A stretch of 64,000 nucleotides of DNA from contig NZ_PNYA01000010.1 in assembly GCF_002879885.1 (NCBI RefSeq), positions 161,245 to 225,244 of the forward strand, in the 5' to 3' direction. The first letter of the stretch is position 1. Every line of letters begins with the position of its first letter. Below, piece after piece: positions 47,586 to 55,921 of this stretch. A program made the position numbers and the translations under genes. Below the pieces are notes generated by a model. It saw only the letters and a list, made by a program, of their open reading frames with translations, was not told the origin of the DNA and searched no databases. Origin of the DNA: Trinickia dabaoshanensis (lineage in GTDB: Bacteria; Pseudomonadota; Gammaproteobacteria; Burkholderiales; Burkholderiaceae).

Positions 47586-47789
47586 TTAAAGCGGCTTGAT
47601 GTTCGAAGCCTGCAGACCCTTCGGGCCTTGCTTCGTTTCGAAGCTTACGCGCTGACCTTCCACGAGCGTGCGAAAGCCGTCGGCACGAATTTCGGAGAAG
47701 TGGGCGAACAGGTCGTCCTTGCCGTTATCCGGCGAGATGAAACCAAAACCTTTGCTGTCGTTGAACCACTTGACGATACCGGTATCCAT
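47586..47789 (-). CDS. cold-shock domain protein (CspA family)
   Basis: RNA-binding protein of 67 residues with both RNP motifs: KGFGFISP and DLFAHFS. Begins [16 protein letters not shown]. Acts as an RNA chaperone. It is 129 bases upstream of the infA paralogue on the same strand, which may be co-expressed. Confidence 0.96.
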   Translation of the reverse strand: MDTGIVKWFNDSKGFGFISPDNGKDDLFAHFSEIRADGFRTLVEGQRVSFETKQGPKGLQASNIKPL

Positions 47790-48267
47790 GAAGAACCTTT
47801 GAATAAAAATAAACGAACGAATGCGCACGCCGTAGGGGCGCGAAAATGAAAATCAAGGAGGGAGAGGGCAACGAATACCGCAGGGTGGCGGTCAATGATG
47901 AACAGCAATCACGCTTCTTGAAGACTTCAGCTATGGACCATACGCGTGATTGCCGATGCGGTCAAGATATTTCGCGCGCGTGGTTCGGGACCGGCGTTCC
48001 TCGACAGCCCGCGACGGCTTGGAAACGGCGGCGCGCGAAAGACGAATCGTCGAATCGTCCAGCGACTGGAGTATGATGACTCGCACGTCGAGCCGAATCC
48101 GCACTCGCCGACGATAGGCCGCTTAAGTCCCCACCATGGTGGACACGGCCTCATCCCGCCGTCGATCGTTCGACTTCCCTCCCTACCCAATCGCTGAGCG
48201 CGAACCGCGCGCCGGCAGTCCTCAACATCGATGGCGTCACGATCATGTGATCGCCAAGGAGTCAATC
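47790..48267. other. intergenic region between csp and a small hypothetical gene
   Basis: About 480 bases. The csp promoter and a long leader are expected near 47790-47960. The rest has only short ORFs without recognised domains. I see no repeat or RNA gene. Confidence 0.35.
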
Positions 48268-48543
48268 ATGAGCATGCACGCCTATCGCGGTTTCGAGTTG
48301 TACCCGTTGGTCTATTCTCACGCGCAAAAGAAAGAGGGTTCGGGTCACAACTTCGAGGATGGCTTCGACGCCGCCGTGAGAATTTGTGTCCGCGGCTCCG
48401 ATGCGACCTTGACCTACAGCAATACCTATAAGCTCGACGAGCGCACGCCGTTCCCCACCGCCGGTGCCGCGCGCCGCGCATCGCTGAAGTTCGGCGAAGA
48501 GATCATCGATCAGCACGGCGGCGAAAAATGGACGCCGGCTTAA
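48268..48543 (+). CDS. small conserved hypothetical protein (91 aa)
   Basis: Soluble protein MSMHAYRGFELYPLVYSHAQ with a good AAGGAG ribosome-binding site. The core (GFDAAVRICVRGSDATLTYSN) looks like alternating strands, and the C terminus (FGEEIIDQHGGEKW) resembles small DUF-type proteins common in Burkholderia. No known function. Confidence 0.72.
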   Translation: MSMHAYRGFELYPLVYSHAQKKEGSGHNFEDGFDAAVRICVRGSDATLTYSNTYKLDERTPFPTAGAARRASLKFGEEIIDQHGGEKWTPA

Positions 48544-48571
48544 CGGCGCGGCGCCCGCCTCGCAGCCGAGT

Positions 48572-49816
48572 TCAGCCGCCTGCCTGATTGCGCGTTTTGA
48601 CGACCTTGCCTCGTTGCAGCACGTATCGTACGTACTTGCCATCGTGCGCGACGACACCGATATCCTCGAGCGGATTGCCGTCCAACACGAGCAGGTCCGC
48701 GAGGGCCCCCGTTGCGACCACGCCCAACTGTCCTTGCATGTTGACGATCTCGGCTGCGACGCTCGTCGCCGAGCGCAGCGCCTCCAAGTTGCCGAGCACC
48801 TCTGCGCGAATGCCGAATTCGCCGCATTGGAACGCGTGCATCTCGCCGAGCAAGTCGGAGCCGAAGCCCATTTTTACGCCGGCTCTCGCGTAGATCTCCA
48901 ACGATTCGCGCCCGGCCTGCCGCACCGATCCGACTTTGGCGATCGAATCCGGCAGCATGCCGAATCGCGCGCCGTGCTGCGCGAGCGCGTCGTAAGTGAC
49001 GAGCGTCGGCACGACGAACGCGCCGCGATCGTGCATGAGGCGAGCGGCCTCTTCGTCGACTAGATTGCCGTGTTCGATCGTGCGCACGCCGCACCGGATG
49101 GCGCGAGTGATCGCGCGCCCGGTGTACGCATGGGCCATGACATAGGTGTTGGCCGCATGCGCTTCATCGACGATCGCGCGAATTTCATCTTCCGAATATT
49201 GCGTGTTGGCGATCGGATCGGTCGGAGAGGCCACGCCGCCCGATGCCATGATTTTGATTTGCGTCGCCCCTTTCTGAATTTCCTCGCGCACGGCGAGCCG
49301 CACGGCGTCGACCCCGTCGGCCACGCGTGCGATCGCACCGGTGCGAAAGCAGCAGGAACACGGTTCGAGCACATCGCTGCGCGGACGGAAGTCGCCATGT
49401 CCGCCCGTCTGCGAGAGCGCTTTACCCGAGGGAAAGATACGCGGCCCCGGTATCAGGCCCGTTTCGATCGCATGCATGAGGCTCCAATCGGCCCCGCCCG
49501 CATCGCGCACGCTCGTGAAGCCACGCGATAGCATGGCATCCAAAATCGGTAACGCGCGAATGACCGCCAATATGTTCGGCTGCGTGGCGTTCGCGCCAAG
49601 GTTGGCGTTCGACGCCAGCACGTGCACGTGGCAATCGATGAATCCCGGCATCACGGTTTTGCCGCGCACGTCGATCCGATGCGCATTCGGCAGATCGACC
49701 GGCCGATCCGTGACTTCGACGATCCGCTCGCCCTCGATGACGACATGATGATGTTCGAGCAGCACGCCACGATCGAGATCGAGGACGTTCCCGCCTTCCA
49801 GCAAGGTAATGGTCAT
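48572..49816 (-). CDS. metal-dependent amidohydrolase (imidazolonepropionase/prolidase-like)
   Basis: Hydrolase of 414 residues with a TIM-barrel amidohydrolase fold. Metal-site motifs are visible in order: MPGFIDCHVH, the Lys in QIKIMASGGVASPTDP, MAHAY, IEHG and the Asp in MGFGSD. The N- and C-terminal beta segments (GNVLDLDRGVLLEHHHVVIEG, ADLLVLDGNPLEDI) complete the composite domain. Substrate may be a dipeptide or cyclic amide; not determined. Start at 49816 follows the usual family start. Confidence 0.9.
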   Translation of the reverse strand: MTITLLEGGNVLDLDRGVLLEHHHVVIEGERIVEVTDRPVDLPNAHRIDVRGKTVMPGFIDCHVHVLASNANLGANATQPNILAVIRALPILDAMLSRGFTSVRDAGGADWSLMHAIETGLIPGPRIFPSGKALSQTGGHGDFRPRSDVLEPCSCCFRTGAIARVADGVDAVRLAVREEIQKGATQIKIMASGGVASPTDPIANTQYSEDEIRAIVDEAHAANTYVMAHAYTGRAITRAIRCGVRTIEHGNLVDEEAARLMHDRGAFVVPTLVTYDALAQHGARFGMLPDSIAKVGSVRQAGRESLEIYARAGVKMGFGSDLLGEMHAFQCGEFGIRAEVLGNLEALRSATSVAAEIVNMQGQLGVVATGALADLLVLDGNPLEDIGVVAHDGKYVRYVLQRGKVVKTRNQAGG

Positions 49817-50003
49817 TGCAAAATCTGAGTCGGTTGAAAATGGGCAGGGCGTCACGCGAACAAGCCGGGATGCATTGCCTCGCAATGGCCGGCAGCGCTC
49901 GCGACGCCGAGCGGTGCATGAACCGGTTGCGCGTTATGTATGATAAATGAGTCGATGGCATGCGCTCCGATGATGGGCATCGAGGCGGTTTTCTTTCTTC
50001 TTC

Positions 50004-50023
50004 ATTTCGACTATTATCGAAAT
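50004..50023. promoter_or_regulatory. ArsR operator-like inverted repeat next to the arsR start codon
   Basis: ATTTCGA-CTATTA-TCGAAAT, a perfect 7+7 inverted repeat with a six-base centre, ending at the base before the ATG. It fits the dyad bound by ArsR/SmtB repressors. Its position leaves no room for a ribosome-binding site. Confidence 0.7.
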
Positions 50024-50365
50024 ATGGAAACGAACCAAGTTGTACGCGCATTGAGCGCGCTCGCGCAGGAATCCAGGCTGGCGGTGTTCCGGCTGCTCGT
50101 GCAGGCGGGGCCGAGCGGGTTGGCTGCCGGGCAGATCGCCGAACGTTTGGACATCGCCCCCTCGTCGTTGTCGTTTCATTTGAAAGAACTGGCGCATGCC
50201 GGCCTCGTCGACGCGTTGCAGAGTGGCCGGTTCATGATTTATTCGGCTAACTACGCGGAAATGGGCGCGCTCCTCACATTCCTCACGGAGAACTGTTGCG
50301 GTGGCAATCCATGCGTTCCGGTCAGTGCGTCGAGTTGCAAGAAGCCACGCCAAAAGCAGTCATGA
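50024..50365 (+). CDS. arsR: ArsR family arsenic-responsive repressor
   Basis: Winged-helix repressor of 113 residues. The core reads ALAQESRLAVFRLLVQAGPSGLAAGQIAERLDIAPSSLSFHLKELAHAGL. The As(III) site is not the ELCVC type; instead C-terminal cysteines are present (Cys91, Cys92, Cys97, Cys105), as in the ArsR of Acidithiobacillus ferrooxidans. First gene of an arsenic operon; an operator-like dyad abuts the ATG and no ribosome-binding site is visible. Confidence 0.94.
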   Translation: METNQVVRALSALAQESRLAVFRLLVQAGPSGLAAGQIAERLDIAPSSLSFHLKELAHAGLVDALQSGRFMIYSANYAEMGALLTFLTENCCGGNPCVPVSASSCKKPRQKQS

Positions 50366-50435
50366 ACAATCGGCGGGGCCTTGCGCCTGAACGCCGATAA
50401 CCTCGATCGACCCTGCTATCAATCGGATTTGAATC

Positions 50436-50843
50436 ATGACCAAGACAGTGCTCGTTCTGTGCACGGGTAACTCATGCCGGTCCCAAATGGGCCAAGTCAT
50501 TCTCGAACATGAGCTTGCGGGCAGTGTCCGCGCGATTTCGGCCGGCACCGTTCCGCAGCCAAAAGTCGCCGATGGCGCACTTCGAGCGCTGGAGTTAGGC
50601 GGTCTTCCCACCGCCGGACTTTATCCGAAGACGATCGATTCGGTGATGGGCGAACCCATCGATCTCGTCGTCAGCGTCTGCGACAACGCGAAGGAAACGT
50701 GTCCGATTTTCCCCGGCCCGGTCAAGCGTATTCATATCGCATTTCACGATCCGCACGGCGAGCCGCTGGAAAGTTTTATCGCCGTGCGCGACGATATTCG
50801 CGCTCGGTTGGTGCCGGCGGTGCGCGAAGCACTGGATCTGTGA
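50436..50843 (+). CDS. arsC: arsenate reductase, low-molecular-weight phosphatase type
   Basis: Reduces arsenate to arsenite, probably with thioredoxin. The 135 residues begin with the P-loop CTGNSCR (Cys9 to Arg15). Redox cysteines Cys82 and Cys89 in VCDNAKETCP match the three-cysteine relay (Cys10, Cys82, Cys89) of the staphylococcal ArsC. It lies 70 bases after arsR and 10 before the efflux gene. Confidence 0.95.
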   Translation: MTKTVLVLCTGNSCRSQMGQVILEHELAGSVRAISAGTVPQPKVADGALRALELGGLPTAGLYPKTIDSVMGEPIDLVVSVCDNAKETCPIFPGPVKRIHIAFHDPHGEPLESFIAVRDDIRARLVPAVREALDL

Positions 50844-50853
50844 GGGAGCGGCC

Positions 50854-51924
50854 ATGTCCATTCAATGCGAGCAGGCCGGCGAGCTTCGCACTCGAGCCGC
50901 GATGAGTGTCTTCGAGCGCTATCTGTCGCTCTGGGTATTCCTCTGTATCGTGGCCGGGATCGCGGCGGGGCAATTCGCACCGGGCGTCTTTCACGGCATC
51001 GGCGCGCTCGAGTTCGCTCACGTCAATTTGCCTGTCGGGTTGCTCATCTGGGTGATGATCGTTCCGATGCTGGTCAAGGTCGACCTCGGTGCGCTTCACG
51101 AGGTCAAGCAGCATGTTCGCGGGATCGGCGTCACGTTGTTCGTCAATTGGTTGGTCAAACCGTTCTCGATGGCGTTTTTGGCGTGGCTCTTCGTTCGCCA
51201 TCTATTCGCCTCGATGCTGCCCGCCGATCAGCTCGACAGCTACGTCGCCGGACTCATTTTGCTCGCGGCGGCGCCGTGCACGGCCATGGTCTTCGTCTGG
51301 AGCAAGCTTTCGAACGGCGATCCGCTGTTCACGCTGTCGCAGGTCGCGTTGAACGATACGATCATGGTGTTTGCGTTCGCGCCGCTGGTGGCCTTCTTGC
51401 TCGGCATCTCGGCGATCACGGTTCCTTGGGAGACGCTCGTTACATCGGTGGCGCTGTACATCGTCATTCCCGTGATACTCGCTCAACTCTGGCGTAAGGT
51501 CCTGTTGAACAAGGGCGAAGCAGCGTTCGACGCGGCGATGTCCAAGATCGCTCCGTGGTCGATCGCCGCGCTGCTGGCGACGCTCGTCCTCCTATTCGCG
51601 TTCCAGGGCGATGCGATCATCAGGCAGCCGCTCGTTATCGCGCTGCTCGCCGTACCGATCGTCATCCAAGTCTTTTTCAATTCCGCGCTTGCCTACGGGT
51701 TGAATCGCGTCCTTGGAGAAAAGCACGACGTCGCATGCCCGTCGGCGTTGATCGGGGCGTCGAACTTCTTCGAGTTGGCCGTTGCGGCCGCGATCAGTTT
51801 GTTCGGATTTCAGTCGGGGGCGGCACTGGCCACCGTCGTCGGCGTGCTCATCGAGGTGCCCGTCATGCTGCTGGTGGTGCGCTTGGTCATGCGTTCGCGC
51901 GGTTGGTACGAGCGCGGAGCCTAA
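50854..51924 (+). CDS. acr3: ACR3-type arsenite efflux permease
   Basis: Ten-helix inner-membrane carrier of 356 residues that exports arsenite. Family motifs: FERYLSLWVFLCIVAGIAAG at the N terminus, AAPCTAMVFVWSKLSNGDPLFTL containing the essential Cys, and ALIGASNFFELAVAAAISLFG near the end. Third gene of the arsenic operon. Confidence 0.96.
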   Translation: MSIQCEQAGELRTRAAMSVFERYLSLWVFLCIVAGIAAGQFAPGVFHGIGALEFAHVNLPVGLLIWVMIVPMLVKVDLGALHEVKQHVRGIGVTLFVNWLVKPFSMAFLAWLFVRHLFASMLPADQLDSYVAGLILLAAAPCTAMVFVWSKLSNGDPLFTLSQVALNDTIMVFAFAPLVAFLLGISAITVPWETLVTSVALYIVIPVILAQLWRKVLLNKGEAAFDAAMSKIAPWSIAALLATLVLLFAFQGDAIIRQPLVIALLAVPIVIQVFFNSALAYGLNRVLGEKHDVACPSALIGASNFFELAVAAAISLFGFQSGAALATVVGVLIEVPVMLLVVRLVMRSRGWYERGA

Positions 51925-51940
51925 CAACGGGAGGCTCGCA

Positions 51941-52387
51941 ATGATTGGCTACACGATCCGTTCGGCGCAGCCGGGCGATTATGCCGCGATATGCGCGTTG
52001 TTGGCCCGCGAGGGTTTGCCTATCGACGACGTGCACGACGACGCTCCTGCCCGCTTCCATGTCGCGTTCGGCGATGACGGTGTACTGCTGGGGTGTGTCG
52101 CGATCGAGCGCTACGGGCCCGAGGCATTGCTTCGCTCCCTTGCCGTGTTGCCCGAACTTCGCCGGGGTGGTCTGGGCGCGGCGTTGGTCGCCACTATCGA
52201 GCGGCAAGCAGCGGCCTGCCAAGCCGAGCGTGTGTTTCTACTCACGACCACGGCGCGGGCATACTTCGAAGCGCGTGGATATCGCGCGGTCGATCGCAGC
52301 GAAGCTTCCAGCGCGGTCCGGGCTTCGACGCAATTCGCTTCTATATGCCCGCAATCGGCCGTCTGTATGATGAAGCGCCTCGAGTAA
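51941..52387 (+). CDS. arsN2: arsenic-linked GNAT acetyltransferase (ArsN2-like)
   Basis: N-acetyltransferase of 148 residues. The acetyl-CoA site is LRSLAVLPELRRGGLGAALVA, and the C-terminal FLLTTTARAYFEARGYRAVDR is typical of ArsN2 proteins. These accompany ars operons and are thought to acetylate organoarsenicals. GGGAGG lies upstream; 16 bases after acr3. Confidence 0.88.
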   Translation: MIGYTIRSAQPGDYAAICALLAREGLPIDDVHDDAPARFHVAFGDDGVLLGCVAIERYGPEALLRSLAVLPELRRGGLGAALVATIERQAAACQAERVFLLTTTARAYFEARGYRAVDRSEASSAVRASTQFASICPQSAVCMMKRLE

Positions 52388-52426
52388 TAGGCGATCGAAT
52401 GAGCGCCGGTCGAGCCGATCGCGCGC

Positions 52427-53356
52427 CTACGCTCTCTTCTTCGCGAGTTTGGGCAGCGCGTGCTGTGCCCGAATGATGTTGATGAGCGTAACGAGCGCCG
52501 GATGATTGTAGCGGCGGCTGCTGTAGTACATATGGAGCGGATCGTCGACGAACGCATTGCGTTCCAGCACGACGCGTAATTCACCGCGCGCCAGTTCGCT
52601 CGCGATCCGCGCCTCGAGTAAATACGCGATGCCCAGTCCCGCCTTGCACGCGGCGATCGTCGTGGCCGTGTCGTTGATGGTCAGCAAGCCCGGTACGCGA
52701 ACACGGCGTTTCTCGCCCGCGTCGTTGATTTCCCAACGGTAGCTCGAATTGTCGCCCAGCAAGAGCTGCAGGCAGGTATGCGTGGCCAGCTCATCGGGCT
52801 CACTTGGCGCACCGTGCCGGTCGAGATAAGCGGGCGAAGCCGCCATGACCCATCGTTGCGCTCTCGTGAGCGGCACGGCAACCATATCTTCCGGCACGTA
52901 ATGACCATAGCGGATGCCCGCGTCGTAGCCCTCGGCCACGATGTCGATAGGCCGGTTCTCGACGACGACGGTCAGTCGCACTTCAGGGCACTGGCGCGCG
53001 AACTCCGCGAGTGCGGGCGCCACGAGCAAGTCGGCCGCATCGGCAAAAACGTTCAGCCGTATTTCGCCAAGCCGGGCCGTGCCGGGCGCGTCGAACGTTT
53101 CGAGCGCCGCGCCGATCTGATTGAATCCGTCTTCCAATCGCGCCGCCAAATCGCGGCCTGCCGCCGTCGCGGAAACCGCTCGGCTCGTTCGATTCAAGAG
53201 CTTGGCCCCGAGGCGCGCCTCCAGCCGCCGCATGGCATGGCTGACCGCAGAGGGCGTCTGTCCCATTTCGATGGCGGCGAGCTTGAAGCTGCCGCATCGA
53301 ACGATCGTGAGAAACGACTTGAGGTCTGCGAAATCGATTCGGTCGGTCTTCGCCAT
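52427..53356 (-). CDS. LysR family transcriptional regulator
   Basis: Regulator of 309 residues with helix-turn-helix DFADLKSFLTIVRCGSFKLAAIEMGQTPSAVSHAMRRLEARL and a full effector domain. Divergent from an SDR/aldo-keto reductase pair, which it probably controls. A TTCA-N9-TGAA dyad containing a T-N11-A pattern lies at 53368-53384 in the shared promoter region. Confidence 0.92.
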   Translation of the reverse strand: MAKTDRIDFADLKSFLTIVRCGSFKLAAIEMGQTPSAVSHAMRRLEARLGAKLLNRTSRAVSATAAGRDLAARLEDGFNQIGAALETFDAPGTARLGEIRLNVFADAADLLVAPALAEFARQCPEVRLTVVVENRPIDIVAEGYDAGIRYGHYVPEDMVAVPLTRAQRWVMAASPAYLDRHGAPSEPDELATHTCLQLLLGDNSSYRWEINDAGEKRRVRVPGLLTINDTATTIAACKAGLGIAYLLEARIASELARGELRVVLERNAFVDDPLHMYYSSRRYNHPALVTLINIIRAQHALPKLAKKRA

Positions 53357-53367
53357 AATGAATGTCG

Positions 53368-53384
53368 TTCAACAAGTCAGTGAA
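53368..53384. promoter_or_regulatory. possible LysR-type binding site
   Basis: TTCAACAAGTCAGTGAA, with TTCA and TGAA arms in the 130-base gap between the divergent LysR and SDR genes. Short dyads of this form are common, so the call rests mainly on position. Confidence 0.35.
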
Positions 53385-53486
53385 TTCCGTTCATTTTAAG
53401 TCATGCCATGATTTGCTTCCCGGCCGTCGTGGGCGTGGTGCGAGGCAAGCCGGGCTCATGCTTCGCCCTTTTGCGGAAACAAAGTC

Positions 53487-54260
53487 ATGTCGGGTTTCGA
53501 GCAAATACGTATCGGCGATCTTCAGGGCACCAAGGTCCTCGTCACGGGCGGATCGACCGGAATCGGCGCGGCACTCGTGCGTGCGTTCGCAGCGCAAGGT
53601 GCGCGTGTGGTCGCCCATTACAACGAAAGCGAAGCGGCCGCTTCGGCATTGCGGGCCGAAGCGCCCGAGCGTATCGAGATCGTGCGCGGCGATATGAGTG
53701 AGCCCGGCGTCGCGACGCGTGTCGTGGCGGCCGCCGCCGACTTGCTCGGGGGCCTCGACGGTCTGATCAACAACGCAGGCGGCATGTTGGGGCGCATCAA
53801 GTCCACGGAAACGACGGAGGCGCATTTCGATCGCGTCGTCAATCTCAATGCCCGTTCCGTGTGGGAGGCGACCGCAGCCGCTCATCCGTTTCTTAGGACG
53901 TCGCGCGGATACGTCATCAACACCACGTCCATCGCCGCCCGTAACGGCGGCGGCACGGGGGCGGTGCTCTACGCGGCGACGAAGAGCTTCGTGAGCAGCG
54001 TCACGCGCGGCCAAGCCAAGGAATTCGTACAGGACGGCATTCGCGTGAATGCGGTGTCGCCCGGACTGATTCAAACGCCGTTCCACGATCGTTACACGCC
54101 GCCGGAAGTCATGGCGGTGCAAACGGCCTCGGTGCCGATGGGCAGAGCGGGGCTCCCCGAGGAGTGTGTCGGCGCGTTCTTATTTTTGGCTTCGCCCACG
54201 CTGTCCGGCTACATCACCGGGCAGATCATCGAAGTGAACGGCGGACAACTGATGCCATGA
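53487..54260 (+). CDS. short-chain dehydrogenase/reductase (SDR)
   Basis: NAD(P)-dependent oxidoreductase of 257 residues. Motifs: TGGSTGIG (20-27), NNAG (95-98), Ser148, Tyr162 and Lys166, and a C-terminal LSGYITGQIIEVNGGQ. Thirteen bases separate it from the aldo/keto reductase gene, so they form an operon controlled by the divergent LysR protein. Substrate unknown. Confidence 0.93.
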   Translation: MSGFEQIRIGDLQGTKVLVTGGSTGIGAALVRAFAAQGARVVAHYNESEAAASALRAEAPERIEIVRGDMSEPGVATRVVAAAADLLGGLDGLINNAGGMLGRIKSTETTEAHFDRVVNLNARSVWEATAAAHPFLRTSRGYVINTTSIAARNGGGTGAVLYAATKSFVSSVTRGQAKEFVQDGIRVNAVSPGLIQTPFHDRYTPPEVMAVQTASVPMGRAGLPEECVGAFLFLASPTLSGYITGQIIEVNGGQLMP

Positions 54261-54273
54261 CAGAGGAAAGCAA

Positions 54274-55260
54274 ATGAAACAGCGGCCATTTGGGCAAACA
54301 GGAAAGGCGGTCTCCGAGATCGGTTTCGGTGCATGGGCGATCGGCGGATCGTGGGGCGACGTGTCGGAAAGCGATGCGAAGGCCGCGTTGCATGCGGCGC
54401 TCGATAGCGGCACTACCTTTATCGATACGGCCGATGTCTACGGCGACGGACGGTCGGAACGGATCATCGCGGCGGTGCTCAAGGAGCGCGGCGGCCCGCG
54501 CCCGTTCGTTGCGACGAAGGCGGGCCGGCGGCTCGATCCGCATTCGGCGGCGGGATACAACGCGGCGAACCTCAATGCGTTCGTCGAGCGCTCATTGGTC
54601 AACTTGGAGACCGATTGCCTGGATCTCGTTCAATTGCACTGTCCGCCGACCGAGGTCTACTACCGTCCCGACGTTTTCGAGGCGATGGATGCCATGGTGG
54701 CGGCGGGCAAGATCCGCGGCTACGGCGTGTCGGTGGAAAAGGTCGAGGAGGGGTTGAAGGCGATCGAATACCCGGGCGTCGAATCGGTTCAGATCATCTA
54801 CAACATCTTCAGGCAGCGGCCCGCCGATCTATTCATGCGAGAGGCGAAAGCGAGAGGGATTGCCGTGATCGTGCGCGTGCCGCTCGCATCGGGTCTGCTC
54901 ACGGGCAAGATGAAAGCCGATACGACGTTTGCCGCCGACGATCATCGCTTGTTCAATCGCGAAGGCCAGGCGTTCGACAAAGGCGAGACGTTCGCTGGCG
55001 TGCCTTACGACGTGGCGCTCGACGCGGTCGAGGAGATTCGTCCCCTGGTGCCGCCGGGGATGTCGATGTCGCAGTTCGCCTTGCGTTGGATTTTGATGAA
55101 CGACGCGGTGACCACGGTCATTCCAGGGGCCAAGAATCGCGAACAAGCCGAGGCGAACAATGCCGCCAGCGACTTGCCGCCGTTGAGCGATTCCGCGATG
55201 AAAGCGTTACGCGCACTGTATTTGGACAAGATCGCGCCGTTCGTCCATCACTACTGGTAG
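54274..55260 (+). CDS. aldo/keto reductase
   Basis: NADPH-dependent oxidoreductase with a TIM barrel, 328 residues. The catalytic tetrad is visible: Asp51 (FIDTADVYG), Tyr56, Lys82 (VATKAG) and His122 (VQLHCP). The C-terminal cofactor motif VIPGAKNREQAEANNAAS is present. GAGGAAAG precedes the ATG. Operon partner of the SDR; the pair may process one carbohydrate or quinone substrate. Confidence 0.94.
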   Translation: MKQRPFGQTGKAVSEIGFGAWAIGGSWGDVSESDAKAALHAALDSGTTFIDTADVYGDGRSERIIAAVLKERGGPRPFVATKAGRRLDPHSAAGYNAANLNAFVERSLVNLETDCLDLVQLHCPPTEVYYRPDVFEAMDAMVAAGKIRGYGVSVEKVEEGLKAIEYPGVESVQIIYNIFRQRPADLFMREAKARGIAVIVRVPLASGLLTGKMKADTTFAADDHRLFNREGQAFDKGETFAGVPYDVALDAVEEIRPLVPPGMSMSQFALRWILMNDAVTTVIPGAKNREQAEANNAASDLPPLSDSAMKALRALYLDKIAPFVHHYW

Positions 55261-55279
55261 CCGCTCCGTGTAAAAGCCT

Positions 55280-55921
55280 TTAGCTCAGCAAGCCGTTTTC
55301 GAGCGCATAGCGGGTCAATTCGGCGTTGCTGCCGAGGCCCATTTTGTCGAGAATCCGCGACCGGTAGGTGGTAACCGTCTTCGGGCTCAGATGCAATCGT
55401 TCGCCGATATTGACGAGGCTTTCACCGCGCGCGAGCAGCTTCAAGACTTCGAGTTCGCGATCGGACAAAACCTCGTGCGTGGATGCCGATTTGCCGCTCA
55501 TCACGCTGGCGAATCGCTCCGCCAGCGACGGGCTGACATACTTGCCGCCCTTCGATGCCTTGCGCACGGCTTCGATCAGCGTGGCCGCGGAACTGTCTTT
55601 CGTCAGATAGCCCGCGGCGCCGAGCTTGAGCGCTCGCATCGCGTAGATGTCCTCGGCATAGGTACTGAGGATCAGTACGGCGAGCTCCGGGTGGCTGGCT
55701 TGCATGCTTTTCAACAAGTCGAGCCCGTTCTTGCCGGGCAACGCGATATCGACCAAGGCCACGTCGAACCGCTGCGCTTCGATCGCGCGCGTGGCCTCGA
55801 TGGCGGACGCGGCCTCGGCGGCCACCTCGATATCGGCCGCCGAACTCAACATGAGCCGCACGCCGTTGCGGACGATGGTGTGGTCGTCGACTAGCAGGAC
55901 TTTAATCGTCTCAGTGGCCAT
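55280..55921 (-). CDS. NarL/LuxR-type response regulator
   Basis: Regulator of 213 residues. Receiver with VDDH, phospho-acceptor Asp58 (ALVDIALPG) and Lys108. C-terminal LuxR helix-turn-helix: LSDRELEVLKLLARGESLVNIGERLHLSPKTVTTYRSRILDKMGL. Its start overlaps the 3' end of the HisKA_3-type kinase by 11 bases, marking them as a pair. Confidence 0.95.
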   Translation of the reverse strand: MATETIKVLLVDDHTIVRNGVRLMLSSAADIEVAAEAASAIEATRAIEAQRFDVALVDIALPGKNGLDLLKSMQASHPELAVLILSTYAEDIYAMRALKLGAAGYLTKDSSAATLIEAVRKASKGGKYVSPSLAERFASVMSGKSASTHEVLSDRELEVLKLLARGESLVNIGERLHLSPKTVTTYRSRILDKMGLGSNAELTRYALENGLLS

